Assembly (NCBI GenBank): GCA_910587355.1
Contig: CAJUKF010000010.1
Coordinates: forward strand, 1 to 64,000
Reading direction: 5' to 3'
Length of the DNA: 64,000 bases
Source of the DNA: an uncultured Muribaculaceae bacterium
GTDB lineage: Bacteria; Bacteroidota; Bacteroidia; Bacteroidales; Muribaculaceae
The notes under the pieces are model-generated. The model was not told the DNA's origin. It saw only the letters and a program-made list of their open reading frames with translations, and did no database searches. Every line of letters begins with the position of its first letter. Within the stretch, counting starts at the first letter, position 1. The position numbers and the translations under genes are program-made. Positions 29,133 to 37,492 of the stretch are shown here, piece by piece.

Positions 29133-29708
29133 ATGGAAAAGATAGTATTCGCAACAAATAACGCCCATAAGCTCGCCGAGCTACGACAGATGCTCGGCGG
29201 GCGTTTTCAGCTTTTATCGCTCAGCGACATTGGCTGTCACGACGATATACCGGAGACCGGCTCCACTTTTGAAGAAAATGCGCTCCAGAAAGCCCGCTGG
29301 GTAAAGGAGCGGTACGGCTATGACTGCTTCGCCGATGACTCGGGCCTTGAAGTTGACGCTCTCGGTGGTGCTCCGGGCATAATGAGCGCGCGCTACGCAG
29401 GCACACACGGCGACAGCGACGCCAACAACGCCCGCCTGCTGCGCGAACTCGGCGACAGCACAGACCGCCGGGCCCGTTTCCGCTGTGTAATCGCATTGCT
29501 GCAGGGCGACGCACTGCCCCGCTTTTTCAACGGCAGTGTCGAAGGCGAGATACTCCATGAAGCCGCCGGCTGCGGAGGTTTCGGCTACGACCCTCTTTTC
29601 CGTCCTCTGGGCTGGAACCACACTTTCGCCGAAGCTACCCCGGACGAGAAGAATGCCATCAGCCACCGCGGCCAGGCGGTAAAAGCCCTTGTGAAAGCAC
29701 TCTCATAA
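29133..29708 (+). CDS. rdgB: XTP/dITP diphosphatase (RdgB/HAM1 family)
   Basis: House-cleaning nucleotide pyrophosphatase of 191 residues that removes non-canonical purine triphosphates such as ITP and XTP. Motifs are FATNNAHKLAEL at the N-terminus, ETGSTFEENALQKA, FADDSGLEVDALGGAPGIMSARYAG and the C-terminal FGYDPLF..AISHRGQA. An in-frame TTG lies 3 nt upstream, but the ATG at 29133 is preferred. It sits 35 bp after leuS. Confidence 0.95.
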   Translation: MEKIVFATNNAHKLAELRQMLGGRFQLLSLSDIGCHDDIPETGSTFEENALQKARWVKERYGYDCFADDSGLEVDALGGAPGIMSARYAGTHGDSDANNARLLRELGDSTDRRARFRCVIALLQGDALPRFFNGSVEGEILHEAAGCGGFGYDPLFRPLGWNHTFAEATPDEKNAISHRGQAVKALVKALS

Positions 29709-29725
29709 TTAATCTCCTCATCAGT

Positions 29726-32203
29726 ATGCTCAGAAAGACACTGCTTTTCATAATTATAGTTCTCGCTGCTGCCGCCCCGCGGACAGTTGCCCGTGAACTC
29801 TCCGGCAGCTGGACCCTATACCCGACGGTAGCCGATTATTTCAGCGACGTAGTAGAGACCCCCACGAAAGTATATCTGCTCTCCGGCGGCACTCTGATGC
29901 ACCAGAGCACAGAAGACAACGAATTCTATGTATACGGTTCCGACAGGCTTTCGGAGAACACCGGCATAAGATTCATCCGCTACAATGCCGAGGGCAAGTA
30001 TCTGCTTGTAATTTACACGAACGGCAACATCGACTTACTCTATGACGACGGCTCCGTATACAATCTTCCCGAAGTCAAGAACGCCGTTCTCACCACCACT
30101 CACGGCATCACCGACGCCGCTTTCCACGAGGGACGAATATATCTCTCAACCGATTTCGGTCTGGTGGTGTACGACGACAAAAAACGTGAGGTCGTTGAAT
30201 CGGGCATTTATAACACTCCAATGCACAATGTGTTTGTAATGAGCGGCCATATTGTCCTCGTATCGAACCCGGACAATAACCATATGGTCTTCCTCACATC
30301 ACCGCTTGAAAGCCGCCACCATGATTTCTCCCGATTCACAAAAAACGGTGAATGCTGGACACACAACGACTTCCGCACAAACATCTACAAGCTCTCGGAA
30401 AATATCCTTGCCTATTATCATACAAACGGCAATCTCACCGCACGTGCACTGAATTTCGAAGCCGGGAATGACGAGCCATACCGCGGACTTCCTTCTGTGC
30501 AGCTCGCTCAGTTCAGGGCGACCGACAACGGTGCAATGTTCATCACCGACTCCGGCGCACTGTATTTTGCCGACGGCACTGAGGTATCTTCTCCGGTCGC
30601 ACTTCCCGCCACAGGCTACACTTCTGTCTTTTCAAGCAAAGGCAACTCATCTTCAGTATGGGTCAGCGACAACGACGGTATTCTCACACAATACAATCTC
30701 GCCGGCTCTCAGCCCGTACAGTTGCTTAATATCGTCCAGCCCGAAGGTTTCTCATGCATCGAACCGACCAATTTCCGCTGGAGTTCCGACGGCTCACGCC
30801 TCCTGGTCTCCAACCGCTCTGCCAACTACGACTATCAGGTTCCGGGCGACAACTGGGACACTCCCTTATATGTTGATGAAATCAAAGACGGCAGAATAAC
30901 CGATGTGGCCGTACACAACGGCTCCAAAGGTTCGTCCTTAGGCATCACCTATTACACCTACGACCGTGCTACCGGACGACTCAACTCAAGCCTTGTGGCG
31001 CACCCCGACCCTGATGACCCTGATATCCATTATGTTGCCAACAACCGTTGGGGAGTAGGTGTGGTCAAGGACAACAGTCTCATAGCGGCTTTTACGGCGA
31101 AAAATTCGCCCATGATTGCCAGAAATCTCCAGAACGAAGGCCGTAATCCGCGTCTGATGGATGTGACTACCGATAATGACGGCAATCTGTGGATTTCAAA
31201 CGGTTATGCGGAAGGGAACCAGAACACCTATGCCGTTCTTCCGGCAGACAAACGCCGCGGCGACCTGAGCAAAATACAGAAAAGCGACTGGGTCACCGTG
31301 CCTGCATTTTTCAGCGGAGACGAAGCCGTAGCCCGTTTGCCTCAGATACTTTTTTCTAAAAAATATCCACGTTACGCCATATTCAACCTCGGAAATCCTA
31401 ATGAAGGTTTTTATGTATGCGACAATAACGGCACTCCCCTCAACTTCGCGGACGACAGGCGCATCAACTTCAAGCAGTGGACAGATACCGAAGGCAACAG
31501 CCTTTCACCTTACCGTATTATCTCGCTTGCCGAAGACGCAGATGGCAAGATATGGGTCGGAACCGAGCAGGGCCTTTTCGTAATAGAGAACATCACCAAG
31601 GCATTTGACGCAGACTTCCGGGTCCGGCGTCCTATCGTACCCCGCAACGACGGCACGATTTACGGTGACTACCTTCTCAGTTCGGAACTCATTTACGGCA
31701 TTGCAGTCGACCCCTCGAACCGCAAATGGATTGCGACACGGACAGCCGGCGTATATCTTGTAAGCTCCGACGGCACAAGAATAATTGCCAATTACACAAC
31801 AGAAAACTCTCCGCTGCCCTCTAATATCGTCGAGAGTGTCACCTGCGACCCAAACTCCAATATCGTATATTTCGGGACACCTTACGGCATGGCATCTTTC
31901 CTGAGCGATTCGTCACCGGCCGCCCCTGATTATTCCGATGTATACGCATACCCCAATCCGGTGCGTCCTGAATATACGGGTTGGATTACCGTAAAGGGAC
32001 TTATGGACAACTCGCTCGTGAAAATCGCCGACATCGCAGGAAATGTATTCTTTCAGGGGCGCTCGGAGGGCGGCATGATTTCGTGGGACGGATGCGATGC
32101 AGACGGACGAAGAGTACGCTCGGGCATCTACCTCGTACTTGCCTCGCAGGGCGATGACAGCGGCTCGTCGGGTGTCGTAACTAAAATCATGGTTGTGAAC
32201 TGA
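29726..32203 (+). CDS. PorZ-like beta-propeller protein, type IX secretion system associated
   Basis: Exported protein of 825 residues with a signal peptide (to about residue 23, TVARELS). The N-terminal part (SGSWTLYPTVADYFSDVVETP.., STDFGLVVYDDKKREV) matches the PorZ N-terminal propeller. Two-component-regulator-propeller blades follow (DGKIWVGTEQGLFVIEN, NRKWIATRTAGVYLVSSDGT). The C-terminal part is of the T9SS sorting type: YPNPVRPEYTGWITVKGL..SGIYLVLAS..VVTKIMVVN. In Porphyromonas, PorZ is a surface component helping attach anionic LPS to cargo. By inference this organism has a type IX system, although no other component is in the window. Confidence 0.83.
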   Translation: MLRKTLLFIIIVLAAAAPRTVARELSGSWTLYPTVADYFSDVVETPTKVYLLSGGTLMHQSTEDNEFYVYGSDRLSENTGIRFIRYNAEGKYLLVIYTNGNIDLLYDDGSVYNLPEVKNAVLTTTHGITDAAFHEGRIYLSTDFGLVVYDDKKREVVESGIYNTPMHNVFVMSGHIVLVSNPDNNHMVFLTSPLESRHHDFSRFTKNGECWTHNDFRTNIYKLSENILAYYHTNGNLTARALNFEAGNDEPYRGLPSVQLAQFRATDNGAMFITDSGALYFADGTEVSSPVALPATGYTSVFSSKGNSSSVWVSDNDGILTQYNLAGSQPVQLLNIVQPEGFSCIEPTNFRWSSDGSRLLVSNRSANYDYQVPGDNWDTPLYVDEIKDGRITDVAVHNGSKGSSLGITYYTYDRATGRLNSSLVAHPDPDDPDIHYVANNRWGVGVVKDNSLIAAFTAKNSPMIARNLQNEGRNPRLMDVTTDNDGNLWISNGYAEGNQNTYAVLPADKRRGDLSKIQKSDWVTVPAFFSGDEAVARLPQILFSKKYPRYAIFNLGNPNEGFYVCDNNGTPLNFADDRRINFKQWTDTEGNSLSPYRIISLAEDADGKIWVGTEQGLFVIENITKAFDADFRVRRPIVPRNDGTIYGDYLLSSELIYGIAVDPSNRKWIATRTAGVYLVSSDGTRIIANYTTENSPLPSNIVESVTCDPNSNIVYFGTPYGMASFLSDSSPAAPDYSDVYAYPNPVRPEYTGWITVKGLMDNSLVKIADIAGNVFFQGRSEGGMISWDGCDADGRRVRSGIYLVLASQGDDSGSSGVVTKIMVVN

Positions 32204-32246
32204 TATGTCCTCCGCTGCGTTTTTTCATTAAAAATACTATTGATTA

Positions 32247-32777
32247 ATGAACAAAATATCACTGAGCTACGCTGATGAGCGCGACAAGACTTATGGTATC
32301 ACCGGCATGACCATCACGCTGGTGGTTTGTGACGCAGAAGATTATCTCTCGGAAATCCACCTCGACAACGAGCCGGGCGAATGCATGGTAATGGCACACC
32401 AGTTCGGCTTCAAAGGAAATCCGCGTATGTCAGCGAAAATCGTATGGGAACAGACCCTCAACGACTTGCGCGTGACCACATCAATGGCCTTGGGAAATCT
32501 TATGTGCCGCCGCTATATACTCGGACAGAAGCCGCTGAGCAACGACGAAACATCGGAACTGCGCCGTGCAGTAATGGACGAGGCTTCGGAGCACTGCGCA
32601 CTTGACGATGACGAGAGCTCGCGTCTTTTCGATGCCTGCTATCACACTGTCGACCGCATTTTCCGTCACTCCGCAGTCCGGCCGATAGCCGATTCTTTCG
32701 CGTCCCAGCTCGCCGACCGACGCACGCTCTCGGCTAATGAGGCAATCGAAATCCTCGCACATCTCGGCATACGCTAA
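32247..32777 (+). CDS. Conserved hypothetical protein, 176 aa
   Basis: I do not recognise this family. The protein is soluble, without signal peptide or TM segment. An N-terminal beta-rich half contains ITLVVCDAEDYLSEIHLDNEPGE. A helical half (about 75-176) contains MALGNLMCRRYILG and DEASEHCALDDDESSRLFDACYHTVDRIF. It lies between the PorZ-like gene and panB on the same strand with short gaps, so it is probably in the same transcript. Coding potential is supported by its full-length frame and codon usage like its neighbours. Confidence 0.72.
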   Translation: MNKISLSYADERDKTYGITGMTITLVVCDAEDYLSEIHLDNEPGECMVMAHQFGFKGNPRMSAKIVWEQTLNDLRVTTSMALGNLMCRRYILGQKPLSNDETSELRRAVMDEASEHCALDDDESSRLFDACYHTVDRIFRHSAVRPIADSFASQLADRRTLSANEAIEILAHLGIR

Positions 32778-32822
32778 TCAACGACAGTCAATACTTACTT
32801 AATATTTATTTTCTTATTTGAG

Positions 32823-33644
32823 ATGTCAACAAATACAGTAGACAACAAACGGAAAGTAACCACAGCCCGTCTGCTCGACATGAAGCAGCGCGGCGAAAAA
32901 ATTGCCATGCTTACGGCTTACGACTACTCTATGGCCAAACTCATAGACGAAGCCGGTATCGATGCCATTCTCGTAGGTGATTCGGCCTCGAATGTAATGG
33001 CCGGGAACATGACCACTCTGCCCATTACACTTGACCAGATGATATATCACGCCAAAAGCGTTGTGAAAGGTACTGAGCGCGCCCTTGTGGTGTGCGATAT
33101 GCCCTTCGGCACTTACCAGGGCAATCCTATGGAAGCTCTCGCCTCGGCAATCCGCATAATGAAGGAAAGTCATGCCGAAGCCGTGAAAATGGAAGGTGGC
33201 GCTGAAATCCGTGAATCCATAGAGCGCATTCTATCTGCCGGCATTCCGGTAATGGGACATCTCGGTCTTACACCGCAATCAATCAATAAATTCGGCACAT
33301 ATGCCGTGCGGGCCAAAGAGGACCGAGAAGCCGAAAAGCTTATTTCGGACGCCCGTATGCTCGAAGAAATCGGATGCTTCGCCCTTGTACTTGAAAAAAT
33401 CCCTGCCGCACTCGCCACTCGCGTTGCAAAGGAAGTATCGATTCCAGTTATCGGCATCGGTGCAGGCAACGGTGTCGACGGTCAGGTTCTTGTAATGCAC
33501 GACATGCTCGGTATCAACAAAGGCTTTTCGCCCAAATTCCTCCGCCGTTATGCCGATTTATCCACAGTAATCAACGATGCGGTAGGTCATTACATCGACG
33601 ATGTGAAGAGCACAGACTTCCCCAACGAAAACGAACAGTATTAA
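32823..33644 (+). CDS. panB: 3-methyl-2-oxobutanoate hydroxymethyltransferase
   Basis: First committed enzyme of pantothenate synthesis: ketopantoate from 2-oxoisovalerate and methylene-tetrahydrofolate. Motifs are MLTAYDYSMAKLIDEAGID, LVGDSASNVMAGN, VKMEGG, PVMGHLGLTPQSIN and GIGAGNGVDGQVLVMHDMLG. It has 273 residues, as expected. Its last codons and stop overlap a 14-bp tandem repeat (33633-33660), and a MITE-like element is inserted 18 bp after the stop codon. Confidence 0.96.
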   Translation: MSTNTVDNKRKVTTARLLDMKQRGEKIAMLTAYDYSMAKLIDEAGIDAILVGDSASNVMAGNMTTLPITLDQMIYHAKSVVKGTERALVVCDMPFGTYQGNPMEALASAIRIMKESHAEAVKMEGGAEIRESIERILSAGIPVMGHLGLTPQSINKFGTYAVRAKEDREAEKLISDARMLEEIGCFALVLEKIPAALATRVAKEVSIPVIGIGAGNGVDGQVLVMHDMLGINKGFSPKFLRRYADLSTVINDAVGHYIDDVKSTDFPNENEQY

Positions 33645-33660
33645 ATGAACAGTATTAAAT
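33633..33660. repeat. 14-bp tandem duplication spanning the panB stop codon
   Basis: GAACAGTATTAAAT occurs twice back to back (33633-33646 and 33647-33660). The first copy encodes the final Glu-Gln-Tyr-stop of PanB. The second copy ends inside the left target-site duplication of the mobile element. Confidence 0.85.
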
Positions 33661-33662
33661 AA

Positions 33663-33938
33663 TATTGGTGTCCGGTAAAACTTTTGGATGAGTTTTTATC
33701 TATAAGTTTACCGGACAGCCGATGTAGCAAACGTACAAGAACACTAAAATCACATGAAAAAGGCTTATATGGTCATTATATCGTGTTTAAATTGGATTTA
33801 ACGTACAGATATGTTTATTCTATTATTAAATAGAGGACTATTTTCACCGGACAGCTGTTATTATCAGGCAGAAAGGGGCTTGTCCACTACCAAAATCAAT
33901 AAGAACAAGGTATTAAAAACGTTTACCGGACACCAATA
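33663..33938. mobile_element. 276-bp non-autonomous element (MITE or IS remnant) with 17-bp perfect TIRs
   Basis: The ends are a perfect 17-bp inverted repeat, TATTGGTGTCCGGTAAA (33663-33679) and its complement (33922-33938). They are flanked by the direct repeat ATTAAATAA (33654-33662 and 33939-33947), a 9-bp target duplication. Inside, TTTACCGGACA (33707-33717) is a subterminal inverted copy of the left end, and CACCGGACAG (33845-33854) is a further partial copy. No frame long enough for a transposase exists, so it would need a helper in trans. It fills most of the 371-bp gap between panB and miaB. Confidence 0.8.
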
Positions 33939-33960
33939 ATTAAATAATGACTTTAAAACA

Positions 33961-33995
33961 AAAAATCTCAGGTCATGTGACCTGAGATTTTTTGT
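33961..33995. terminator. Bidirectional terminator between panB and miaB
   Basis: A stem of about 14-15 bp, AAAAATCTCAGGTCA / TGACCTGAGATTTTT (33961-33992), with A-run and T-run on both sides. It serves the convergent panB (plus) and miaB (minus) transcripts. Confidence 0.92.
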
Positions 33996-34015
33996 TTTTT
34001 TCGGAGTGAGCATTA

Positions 34016-35374
34016 TCAATCGGCAAGTTCGCAGATTAAAGTCGCCGAAGAGGAATCAAGCACTCTCACTTTAACAAACTCGCCTACTTTGGCATTGCCG
34101 CGAGGGAAGACGGCCGTTTTGTTCTGGCTTGTACGGCCGACCATTTGCTCGTGGCTGCGCTTGGCTACGCCCTCGACAAGGACCTCGAACACATGTCCGC
34201 GGTCACGGATGTTTGATGCAGCCGAGAGCTCGTTCTGAAGCGCTATCATGCGGTTGAGGCGCTCTATCTTCACCTCTTCTGGCACATTATCAGGCATCTG
34301 ACGCGATGCGAGAGTGCCCGGCCGCTCGGAATACTTGAACATAAAGGAAGCATCGAAGCCAACGGTGCGCATAAGGTCGAGCGTTTCCTGAAAATCTTCC
34401 TCCGTCTCGTCGTGAAACCCTGTAAAGAGGTCGGAAGTTATACCGCAGTCGGGAATTGCACGGCGGATAGCGGAGATACGGTCAAGATACCACTCACGGG
34501 TGTATTTCCTGTTCATGGCAGCGAGCACCTTGTTACTTCCGCTCTGCACGGGCAGATGGATGTGCCGACAGATATTGGGATGTGCGGCTATGGCGGCAAT
34601 GATTTCATCGCTCATATCCTTTGGATGCGATGTAGTGAAGCGCACGCGCATATCGGGGGCGGCTTCGGCCACAAGAGAAAGCAGTGAAGCGAAATCGACA
34701 GTCCTGTCGGAACCTTCGGGAGTGTAGCTGTAACTGTTCACATTCTGTCCGAGCAGCGTCACTTCCTTAAAGCCTCGTGAGCGTAAGTCGGCGAGTTCGT
34801 TGAGAATGCTGTCGACGGGACGCGAACGTTCGCGTCCGCGTGTATAAGGCACAATGCAGTACGAACAGAAATTATTGCAGCCACGCATGATGCTGATGTA
34901 TCCGCTTACGGTCTGACCGGGCAGACGTACCGGCACTACATCGCGATAAGTCTCCGTTGTGCTCAGTTCGACATTCACGGCTTCAAGTCCCTGCTCGGCA
35001 GCCCCGAAGAGCGCCGGAAGGTCGAGATAGGCGTCCGGGCCGGCGACAAGGTCCACGCCATGTTTCTTCACCAGTTCGTCGCGCACACGCTCGGCCATAC
35101 AGCCGATTACGCCGATGATGAGCGCGCCCTTGCGTTTGCGCCTGAGTGCATTGAGAGCCTGGAGACGAGCCACTATTTTCTGTTCGGCATTGTCACGGAT
35201 TGAGCAAGTATTCAGCAATATGGCATCGGCACTGTCGACATCGGCAGCAAGCCCGTAGCCTGCAGTCTCCATTATAGAAGCCACCACCTCACTGTCGGCC
35301 ACGTTCATCTGACAGCCATAGGTCTCTATAAAGAGTCTTTTTTGGGTATTTATGTCTGATTGGGAGGAGTTCAT
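34016..35374 (-). CDS. miaB: tRNA-2-methylthio-N6-dimethylallyladenosine synthase MiaB
   Basis: Radical SAM methylthiotransferase acting on i6A37 of tRNA, 452 residues. The N-terminal UPF0004 domain has FIETYGCQMN (Cys21), LNTCSIRDNAEQK and GVIGCMAER as second-cluster ligands. The radical SAM motif is CNNFCSYCIVPYTRG. The C-terminal TRAM domain includes VGRTSQNKTAVFPRG. Length and motif order are those of MiaB and not of RimO or MtaB. Divergent from a small gene, with overlapping promoters near 35409-35426. Confidence 0.95.
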   Translation of the reverse strand: MNSSQSDINTQKRLFIETYGCQMNVADSEVVASIMETAGYGLAADVDSADAILLNTCSIRDNAEQKIVARLQALNALRRKRKGALIIGVIGCMAERVRDELVKKHGVDLVAGPDAYLDLPALFGAAEQGLEAVNVELSTTETYRDVVPVRLPGQTVSGYISIMRGCNNFCSYCIVPYTRGRERSRPVDSILNELADLRSRGFKEVTLLGQNVNSYSYTPEGSDRTVDFASLLSLVAEAAPDMRVRFTTSHPKDMSDEIIAAIAAHPNICRHIHLPVQSGSNKVLAAMNRKYTREWYLDRISAIRRAIPDCGITSDLFTGFHDETEEDFQETLDLMRTVGFDASFMFKYSERPGTLASRQMPDNVPEEVKIERLNRMIALQNELSAASNIRDRGHVFEVLVEGVAKRSHEQMVGRTSQNKTAVFPRGNAKVGEFVKVRVLDSSSATLICELAD

Positions 35375-35384
35375 TCGGGAAATA

Positions 35385-35416
35385 TTTGTTACATTGCGCG
35401 ATAATGCGTATTTTTG
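35385..35416 (+). promoter_or_regulatory. Promoter of the small basic protein gene
   Basis: TTTG (35385-35388), 20 nt, TATTTTTG (35409-35416). On the opposite strand TAATTTTG (35426-35419) is a -7 candidate for miaB, so the two divergent promoters overlap. Confidence 0.65.
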
Positions 35417-35434
35417 TACAAAATTACAAAAAAA

Positions 35435-35824
35435 ATGGATATCTCCGCCTTCATAGTCGGATTAGGTGTGACGCTGCTTATTGCGGCATTTGAATCCAGC
35501 GGAAAGAAGAGCAAAAAATCTGCCTCTAAAACTCCGCCGCCGCGTTGTGCTCAGGTACGTGCGGCAGTGAACCGGCAGACATCGCCGCCTCCGGTGCCGA
35601 AGCGCAAGCCCCAGCCGGCTGTGAAGCAGACAGCAGTCCGGGCCGAAAGCAAGCCTTTTCTGTCCGGTGACGAAGGAGTACGCATGAGCGCAGCCTCCGG
35701 ACATCCGCAGCATGAATCCGTGAAGCAGGCTGTAAAGAAAAATGCAGCGCCGCTCAGGCCACTCACACGCGACAATCTTCGCAACGCAGTAATATGGAGT
35801 GAGATACTCCGGCCGAAATTCTGA
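35435..35824 (+). CDS. Small membrane-anchored basic, proline-rich protein of unknown function
   Basis: A 129-residue protein I cannot assign. One hydrophobic N-terminal segment (ISAFIVGLGVTLLIAAF, about 3-19) is followed by a Lys/Pro/Ser-rich region (KKSKKSASKTPPPR.., PPPVPKRKPQPAVKQ). A conserved-looking C-terminus ends it (LTRDNLRNAVIWSEILRPKF). Similar endings occur on other short Bacteroidales hypothetical proteins, as far as I recall. The frame extends 21 nt upstream, but that start lies within the -7 element, so the ATG at 35435 is chosen. It is probably membrane-bound with a cytoplasmic tail. Confidence 0.68.
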   Translation: MDISAFIVGLGVTLLIAAFESSGKKSKKSASKTPPPRCAQVRAAVNRQTSPPPVPKRKPQPAVKQTAVRAESKPFLSGDEGVRMSAASGHPQHESVKQAVKKNAAPLRPLTRDNLRNAVIWSEILRPKF

Positions 35825-35874
35825 ACAATAAATCAATACAACATAAAAACGGGTAACCATATCTTATAATTACC

Positions 35875-37368
35875 ATGGCTTATAACTATATCACGGCTGA
35901 AGAAGCAGCCGCAATGATTAACAACGGTGATACTATCGGCACATCGGGTTTTACCGCTCCCGGTGCACCTAAATTCATTACCGAGGCTCTCGCCGCCAAG
36001 GCCCTCAAAGAGCATGAGGAAGGCCGCGAATTCAAAGTCAACCTCTTCTCCGGCGCATCGACCAGCGACCACGTCGACGGTGTCATGGCCCGCGCGAACG
36101 CATACAACATGCGCGCTCCCTACCAGAACGTGCCCGATTTGCGCAAGCGTATCAACGCCCACGACTGCCACTACTTCGACCGTCACCTCTCCGAAATGGC
36201 ACAGGAAGTACGCTACGGCACTTATGGTCCCATTGACGTGGCAATCATCGAAGCGGCCGACATTAACGACAAGGGTGAAATCATACTCGGCTGCGGTCTG
36301 GGCAACGTCGCCGTATTCGCTTCAATGGCCAAGAAAATCTTCATCGAACTCAACGACCGTCTGCCCAAGAGCCTCCTGGGCATGCACGACGTATATATGC
36401 CTCTCGACCCTCCCTACCGTCGCGAGATTCCCATCTACGCACCCAACGACCGTATCGGCTCTCCCGTCCTCAAAGTCGACCCGGCAAAAGTCGTGGGTAT
36501 CGTACGCACAAGTTCGTATGACTGCGTGAAACCCTTCACGGCCCCCGACGCCACCTCCACACTGATTGGCAAGAATGTTGTGAGCTTCCTTGTCGGCGAA
36601 TACACAGCGGGCCGCCTCCCCAAAGAATTCCTGCCTCTCCAGTCGGGTGTAGGCAACGTAGCGAACGCCGTACTTTACGATTTGGGAGAGAGCAAAGAGC
36701 TTCCTCCGTTCATGATGTACACCGAGGTCATTCAGGACGCCGTGCTCGAACTTCTCAAAAAAGGCAAGTGCACTTTCGCCTCCACTTGCTCCATGACCTT
36801 CTCCGACGCCACCGAGCAGGAGCTCTTCGCCGACCTATCGTACTTCCATGACAAGATTCTGATGCGTCCGGCCGAAATCTCGAATAACCCTGAGGTAATA
36901 CGCCGAATCGGTGTCATTGCCATGAACACAGCTCTCGAAGCCGATATCTTCGGCAATGTCAACTCCACCCACGTGCTCGGACACCGCATGATGAACGGTA
37001 TAGGCGGCTCGGGTGACTTCACCCGAAACGCATATCTGTCGATTTTCTCATGTCCGTCAATCAGCAAGGGCGGTTTAATCAGCAACATCGTGCCCATGGT
37101 CGCACACCCCGACCATAGCGAGCACTCTGTCGATGTCATCGTCACCGACCAGGGTATAGCCGATTTGCGCATGAAAGACCCCGTACAGCGCGCTTACGAA
37201 ATCATCAACAACTGCGCACATCCCGACTACCGTCCCCTGCTGCTTGAATACCTCAAGAGCGGTGTCCCCGGGCAGACTCCCGTCAACCTCAAGTGTGCGT
37301 TCGCATTCCACGACGCCCTCAACGAAACCGGCGACATGCACAACGTTGATTATTCAAAATATATGTAA
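35875..37368 (+). CDS. Acetyl-CoA hydrolase/transferase family enzyme (succinate:acetate CoA-transferase type)
   Basis: Class I CoA-transferase of 497 residues. It starts AYNYITAEEAAAMINNGDTIGTSGFT. The likely catalytic glutamate is Glu284 in MMYTEVIQDAVLELL, and the CoA-site glycines are in QSGVGNVANAVL and GIGGSGDF. The group moves CoA between succinyl-CoA and acetate (or propionate), fitting an anaerobe that makes succinate, acetate and propionate; the substrate pair is inferred from the family. It stands alone, followed by a terminator. Confidence 0.9.
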   Translation: MAYNYITAEEAAAMINNGDTIGTSGFTAPGAPKFITEALAAKALKEHEEGREFKVNLFSGASTSDHVDGVMARANAYNMRAPYQNVPDLRKRINAHDCHYFDRHLSEMAQEVRYGTYGPIDVAIIEAADINDKGEIILGCGLGNVAVFASMAKKIFIELNDRLPKSLLGMHDVYMPLDPPYRREIPIYAPNDRIGSPVLKVDPAKVVGIVRTSSYDCVKPFTAPDATSTLIGKNVVSFLVGEYTAGRLPKEFLPLQSGVGNVANAVLYDLGESKELPPFMMYTEVIQDAVLELLKKGKCTFASTCSMTFSDATEQELFADLSYFHDKILMRPAEISNNPEVIRRIGVIAMNTALEADIFGNVNSTHVLGHRMMNGIGGSGDFTRNAYLSIFSCPSISKGGLISNIVPMVAHPDHSEHSVDVIVTDQGIADLRMKDPVQRAYEIINNCAHPDYRPLLLEYLKSGVPGQTPVNLKCAFAFHDALNETGDMHNVDYSKYM

Positions 37369-37387
37369 TTCAACCGAAACATCATAT

Positions 37388-37424
37388 AAAGACCCGACGC
37401 CCGCACGGACGCCGGGTCTTTTTT
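37388..37424 (+). terminator. Terminator of the CoA-transferase gene
   Basis: A 9-bp stem AAAGACCCG / CGGGTCTTT, with a partly paired GC-rich loop between, followed by TTTT. Confidence 0.88.
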
Positions 37425-37449
37425 CGCATATACTGCCGAAATAAGCGGA

Positions 37450-37465
37450 TAATTTTGTAATTTTG
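37450..37465 (+). promoter_or_regulatory. Two adjacent -7 elements upstream of the metal-type RND operon
   Basis: TAATTTTG occurs twice in direct succession (37450-37457 and 37458-37465), 27 nt before the ATG at 37493. No clear -33 TTTG was found for either. Confidence 0.5.
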
Positions 37466-37492
37466 TACACACTAAGCCAAAAACCAGTAGAA

